A DNA stretch of 50,547 nucleotides, taken from contig JAGXFG010000013.1 in NCBI GenBank assembly GCA_024637395.1, forward strand, positions 1-50,547, in the 5' to 3' direction. This DNA is from Burkholderiaceae bacterium. Its GTDB lineage: Bacteria; Pseudomonadota; Gammaproteobacteria; Burkholderiales; Burkholderiaceae_E. The notes beneath the pieces are model-generated. The model was not told the DNA's origin and did not search any database. It was given only the letters and a program-made list of their open reading frames with translations. The position numbers and the translations under genes were made by a program. Positions 47,308 through 50,547 of the stretch are shown in pieces. Numbering within the stretch: the first letter of the stretch is position 1; every line of letters starts with the position of its first letter.

Positions 47308-48270
47308 ATGATTAAGAAACTTGGCGTATCAGTCCTGGTGGCCCTGGGCCTCGTCTCTGGCGCTTTTGCGCAAACGATCGAGTGGTCTGCGGGTCAAGTG
47401 GGCGGAGGATGGTTTGGCCAGGCTTCGGGGATGGCAGCCATGGTGATGAAGGACCATCCCGAGCTCAACATCCGGGTGGTCCCAGGCGGCGGCACGGCCA
47501 ATCCCACCAAGGTCGAACGCAATGTCAGCCAGATTGGTACCGGACTCGACATCTTTCTGTTTGCGGCCTACAACGGAACCGGGATCTATGCGGGTAAACC
47601 GCATAAGCAATTGCGCTTGATCGGAATGTCCTTTTCGGACATCTACATTCATCTCGTTGCCGCAAAGAATGCGCCGTACCAGGACATGGAAAGTCTCTTC
47701 CGAAAAGGCAAGGACGTTGCCATTGCCGTCACCAAGGCCGGCTCCTCCGACGCCCAGACTTTCGAGTACCTGATGGACTATTACGGGACGAGCTACGACG
47801 ATCTGCGCAGCCGGGGCTGGAAGATCAATCGCGTTGAATACAGTTCGGCTGCCAGCCAGTTCGGTGATGGTGTCGTCGACTACGCGTTCGTAGCACTCGG
47901 AACGCCGGGCGCAGCGGTGGTCGAAATGCTGCAGTCGCGGGCGGGCGGCCTGATGCCGTTTGCGCCAGGCGCGACGGCCGCATTGGCCAAGAAATATGGT
48001 TATACGGCCAAGCCATTCGCCAAGGGGACCTACAACGGACAGGATGTGGAAGTGCCGACGCTGGTTATGGCAACCGCTCTGATGGCGAATGCCACTGTTC
48101 CCGAGATCACGATTTACAACGTGTTGAAGACTTTCTGCGAGCACCAGAGCGAACTGACCAGTATTCACGCGTCCCTTGCCGTTTTTGACTGCAAGACGGC
48201 AGCCGGTTCGCTGCCGGCACCGCTACATCCGGGCGCCGAGAAGTATCTGAAAGAAAAGGGGTATCTCTGA
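47308..48270 (+). CDS. TAXI-type TRAP transporter substrate-binding protein
   Basis: A 320-residue periplasmic protein with the signal peptide MIKKLGVSVLVALGLVSGAF ending in an AFA-type site. QVGGGWFGQASGMAAMV, VVPGGGTANPTKV and NVSQIGTGLDIFL are hallmarks of the TAXI family of TRAP solute-binding proteins, which present acidic ligands to a membrane permease. GGAGG at 47296-47300 fixes ATG 47308; an in-frame GTG at 47302 is an alternative. The permease follows after a 323-bp gap. TAXI ligands that have been studied include glutamate and 2-oxo acids, but the ligand here is unknown; context suggests an amino or hydroxy acid. Confidence 0.88.
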   Translation: MIKKLGVSVLVALGLVSGAFAQTIEWSAGQVGGGWFGQASGMAAMVMKDHPELNIRVVPGGGTANPTKVERNVSQIGTGLDIFLFAAYNGTGIYAGKPHKQLRLIGMSFSDIYIHLVAAKNAPYQDMESLFRKGKDVAIAVTKAGSSDAQTFEYLMDYYGTSYDDLRSRGWKINRVEYSSAASQFGDGVVDYAFVALGTPGAAVVEMLQSRAGGLMPFAPGATAALAKKYGYTAKPFAKGTYNGQDVEVPTLVMATALMANATVPEITIYNVLKTFCEHQSELTSIHASLAVFDCKTAAGSLPAPLHPGAEKYLKEKGYL

Positions 48271-48593
48271 GAAGAGCGGTTCCGGATACCACCGTTTTTC
48301 GTTGGCTCCCCCGGGGAGCCAACGAAGCGGGGAATGCCCTTTGACTTTGAACGACGCGCTCAGGCCGCTTACCGTGAGGGACGAGCAACCCCCGCGTAGC
48401 GGGCGGTCCGGCCTAGGTCTTGCGGCCACGATTGGGAACCAATGAGGGCGCACAGTTGCGTTACGCAACGCCGCGTCCCGCCACGCATCGTCCGCGGTCC
48501 GCTGCAAATGCCCTTTCGATCGGTCCAGCCTGACTCTGCCCCACTACTCGGAACAAAGGAGATTGCGTTGCCACGTATTCCGAAGAGCCCATC
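48271..48593 (+). other. Structured gap between TRAP binding-protein and permease genes
   Basis: A 323-bp gene-free stretch with several inverted repeats: a strong 14-bp stem (48298-48326), the small stem CCCGC/GCGGG near 48395, and GTTGC/GCAAC at 48455-48469. AATGCCCTTT occurs twice (about 48332 and 48507). AAAGGAGA at 48555-48562 looks like a Shine-Dalgarno sequence but is about 30 bases from the permease ATG. No gene is evident. Confidence 0.5.
48298..48326 (+). repeat. Strong hairpin between TRAP genes
   Basis: TTCGTTGGCTCCCC and GGGGAGCCAACGAA are perfectly complementary over 14 bp with almost no loop. It begins 27 bases after the binding-protein stop. It is preceded, not followed, by T residues, so it is unlikely to be an intrinsic terminator on the plus strand and more probably stabilizes the binding-protein mRNA. 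Confidence 0.65.
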
Positions 48594-50492
48594 ATGCGAC
48601 CATTGACCGGGAAATGGGCAATCTTCGTCGCCGTATGGGCCGCGACTGCGACCCTATTTCAACTTTACACCGCCTACCTCGGATTTCTTGAACCGCGGTC
48701 TCAACGTTCGCTGCACATCCTTTTTTTCCTTCCACTCGCCTTCATGCTCTATCCGGCACGCAAGGATCACGACCAAAACAATACGCCAACCTTTTTGGAC
48801 ATTGTGTTCATCGTGATCGCCGTCGTCGCGACCATAAATTCCTACTGGAACGCCAATGCCTTCAACCTGCGCTTTGAAGGGGTTGATCCGGTGGCGCCCA
48901 AGGAATTGATTCTTGGAACCTTACTCTTGATCACGGTCGTCGAGGCGGTACGCCGCGCGGTGACCCCGGTGTTAGCGGGCATGATTGGTTTAGGTTTGCT
49001 CTATTTATTCACTTCCGAGTATTGGCCGGGCATGCTGAATTATCGCGACATTAAGTTCTCGGAAATCATCGAAGCGATGTACCTCGGCAATGATCAGGGA
49101 ATGTTTGGCGCCCTGACGGGCATTTCAACCACCATGGTGGCGATCTACATCGCCTTCGGCGCATTCATCGAAGGCTTGGGTCTGGGTCGTTTCTTCAACA
49201 ACCTGGGTGCGCGGGCCACCGGACGGCAGACCGGCGGGCCGGGCAAGGTCGCAGTCGTCACCAGCGCGTTCTTCGGAACCATCAGCGGTTCGTCGACGGC
49301 GAATGTGTTTTCGACGGGCTCCTTCACGATACCGATGATGAAGCGCCTCGGTTATCGGCCGTCTTTTGCGGCCGGGGTCGAGACCGCCGCCAGCGTCGGC
49401 GGACAGTTGATGCCGCCGATCATGGGTGCGGGCGCGTTCGTGATGGCCGAATTCACCAATATCCCCTATGTCGACATCGCGCTGGCAGCAACGCTCGGGG
49501 CCATCTGCTATTTCGGCATGCTCCTCGTGACCGTCCACTTCGTCGCCAAGCGAAATAACCTCAAGGGAATGGAGGAGGCGGACATCCCGACCTGGCGCGC
49601 CGTGGCGCACGACGCGCATCTAATGCTGCCCATTGTCGTGCTGCTGGTCATGCTGGTCCTGCGCTACAGCCCCCACGTCTGCGCGCTGGCTTCGATTCTG
49701 ACCACGGTCGTAGTATCCGCCTTCCGGCGCCATACGCGGCCCACCGTCAGGCAACTGTTCGAAATCCTGGTCGTGGCAGGTCGCAACACGGTCATAGTCG
49801 CGCTGGCCTGTGTCGGTGCCGGCATCTTCGTTGGCGCGCTGACGATCACGGGCCTGGTGATCACCGCCGGTTCGCTGGTGGCAGCCGCCTCGGGAGACAG
49901 TTTGGTGATTGCGGGCATCCTCGTGATGCTCACAACGCTCGTCATGGGCATGGGCTTGCCCACGACCGCGGCCTACGCGATCACGGCTTCGATCTGCGCC
50001 CCGATCCTGACCACCCACTTTGGGGTGCCAATTCTCGCCGCGCACATGTTTGTCTTCTACTTCGCCATCCTGGCGGATGCGACCCCGCCGGTGTCGATTG
50101 CGTCCTATGCCGCGGCGGCGATCGCGAAATGCTCCCCGATGGCCGCTGGTTCACATGCCATCCGGATGGCGGTCGCCGGCTTTATCGTGGCATTCAGTTT
50201 TCTCTTCTCCCCGGCGCTCCTCCTCCAGGGGACATTCACAGAAACCGTCGTGACGGTTGTCGTCACCTTCGGATCCCTCATCATCCTGTCGGCGGGGTTC
50301 TCCGGCTACTTCCGTGCGCCACTCGGCTGGCCAACCCGGATCGCATGCATCGTGGCGGGCGCAGTGATTCCACTGGCTCATCTCTACGATCCGGCGTGGC
50401 GGTTGATTCCGCTGGCCTTGTTGTTCGGCGCTTTGGTTCTTGGCTATCGCCAGCTTGAACCCCGGCGCCAGGGCGCCGTAGTAAAGGGATAG
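48594..50492 (+). CDS. Fused TRAP transporter permease (DctQM-like, TAXI type)
   Basis: A 632-residue inner-membrane permease in which a small-subunit-like N-terminal part (four or so helices, about 1-115) is fused to a DctM-type large subunit (about 120-632). Diagnostic segments are FGTISGSSTANVFSTGSFTIP, GVETAASVGGQLMPPIMGAGAF, VMGMGLPTTAAYAITASICAP and ADATPPVSIASYAAAAIAK. Fused permeases typically pair with TAXI binding proteins, here the upstream gene. Transport is driven by a sodium or proton gradient. ATG 48594 has a modest GAAGAG site; an obvious stronger AAGGAGA lies too far away to serve it. Confidence 0.92.
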   Translation: MRPLTGKWAIFVAVWAATATLFQLYTAYLGFLEPRSQRSLHILFFLPLAFMLYPARKDHDQNNTPTFLDIVFIVIAVVATINSYWNANAFNLRFEGVDPVAPKELILGTLLLITVVEAVRRAVTPVLAGMIGLGLLYLFTSEYWPGMLNYRDIKFSEIIEAMYLGNDQGMFGALTGISTTMVAIYIAFGAFIEGLGLGRFFNNLGARATGRQTGGPGKVAVVTSAFFGTISGSSTANVFSTGSFTIPMMKRLGYRPSFAAGVETAASVGGQLMPPIMGAGAFVMAEFTNIPYVDIALAATLGAICYFGMLLVTVHFVAKRNNLKGMEEADIPTWRAVAHDAHLMLPIVVLLVMLVLRYSPHVCALASILTTVVVSAFRRHTRPTVRQLFEILVVAGRNTVIVALACVGAGIFVGALTITGLVITAGSLVAAASGDSLVIAGILVMLTTLVMGMGLPTTAAYAITASICAPILTTHFGVPILAAHMFVFYFAILADATPPVSIASYAAAAIAKCSPMAAGSHAIRMAVAGFIVAFSFLFSPALLLQGTFTETVVTVVVTFGSLIILSAGFSGYFRAPLGWPTRIACIVAGAVIPLAHLYDPAWRLIPLALLFGALVLGYRQLEPRRQGAVVKG

Positions 50493-50500
50493 TCCTGAAG

Positions 50501-50547
50501 ATGGATCACATGGTTGTAATTGGTGCCGGCTCCGGGATTGGGGCGAA
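50501..50547 (+). CDS. Rossmann-fold dehydrogenase, N-terminal fragment (cut by window edge)
   Basis: Only 15 complete codons are present before the right edge. They read MDHMVVIGAGSGIGA, with a glycine pattern (G-A-G-S-G-I-G) characteristic of short-chain dehydrogenase/reductase N-termini. The start is 8 bp after the permease stop, so it is probably cotranscribed with the TRAP genes and may act on the imported compound or its oxo/hydroxy derivative. The substrate is unknowable from this fragment. Confidence 0.6.
   Translation, partial: MDHMVVIGAGSGIGA

Noticed and set aside
48298-48326. Intrinsic terminator after the TAXI gene
   Set aside because: The stem is strong but is preceded rather than followed by T residues on the plus strand.
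37973-50547. Mobile-element origin of the accessory island
   Set aside because: No integrase, transposase, tRNA or flanking repeat was found inside the window; lower GC near 47,000-49,000 is suggestive only.

Overview
The window is high-GC, densely packed bacterial chromosome that reads as a betaproteobacterium, most likely near the Rhodocyclales / Sterolibacteriaceae. That placement is inferred from the gene set: a MetX-MetW pair, a TorF-type porin ahead of glnK-amtB, UbiK beside a YifB-type ATPase, a fused isobutyryl-CoA mutase, and a reductive-dehalogenase-like protein. I see no rRNA, tRNA, CRISPR array, insertion sequence or phage gene. Both ends cut through genes: a 3-hydroxyacyl-CoA dehydrogenase at the left and a Rossmann-fold dehydrogenase at the right.

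Layout. 1-9,139: acyl-CoA dehydrogenase start, an exported ethylbenzene-dehydrogenase-like cytochrome, a small NAD(P)-binding protein, a threonine-dehydratase-like enzyme, SrkA kinase, EttA, a cytoplasmic 4Fe-4S protein related to reductive dehalogenases with an internal duplication, and an orphan LuxR-type response regulator. 9,191-17,077: SDR, glutathione reductase, UPF0149 protein, beta-carbonic anhydrase, UvrD-like helicase, double universal stress protein, and an AHSA1-GST fusion. 17,201-22,852: a Tat-type exported protein just downstream of icmF, divergent from an enoyl-CoA hydratase across a perfect palindrome. 22,825-28,115 (minus strand): gshB, mannose-type EIIA, HPr, EI, metX, metW in one tight run, i.e. 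glutathione synthesis, a permease-less PTS and methionine synthesis. 28,319-31,065 (minus): torF porin, glnK, amtB, the nitrogen-control operon, preceded by a textbook sigma-54 element and NtrC site. 31,363-37,950 (plus): ubiK, yifB, a group of small secreted or membrane proteins, a YceH-type protein, a CaiB/BaiF CoA-transferase and a DMT transporter.

37,973-50,547 is the accessory part. A minus-strand operon runs D-2-hydroxyacid dehydrogenase, RidA, aminotransferase, ThDP enzyme, DadA-like D-amino acid dehydrogenase, two tandem Asp/Glu-racemase-family paralogues, GntR/FCD regulator, GFA protein, a VOC-like remnant and TrmO. Divergent from it is a TAXI-type TRAP transporter followed by a dehydrogenase start. 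The two arms start from overlapping sigma-70-like promoters that share a 9-bp inverted repeat. The simplest reading is a dedicated uptake and breakdown route for an unidentified amino acid or amino-acid-like acid: import by TRAP, racemization, oxidation or transamination of the two stereoisomers, imine clearance by RidA, and decarboxylation/ligation or reduction of the 2-oxo acid. This is the best candidate in the window for an undescribed system; its substrate cannot be read from the sequence.
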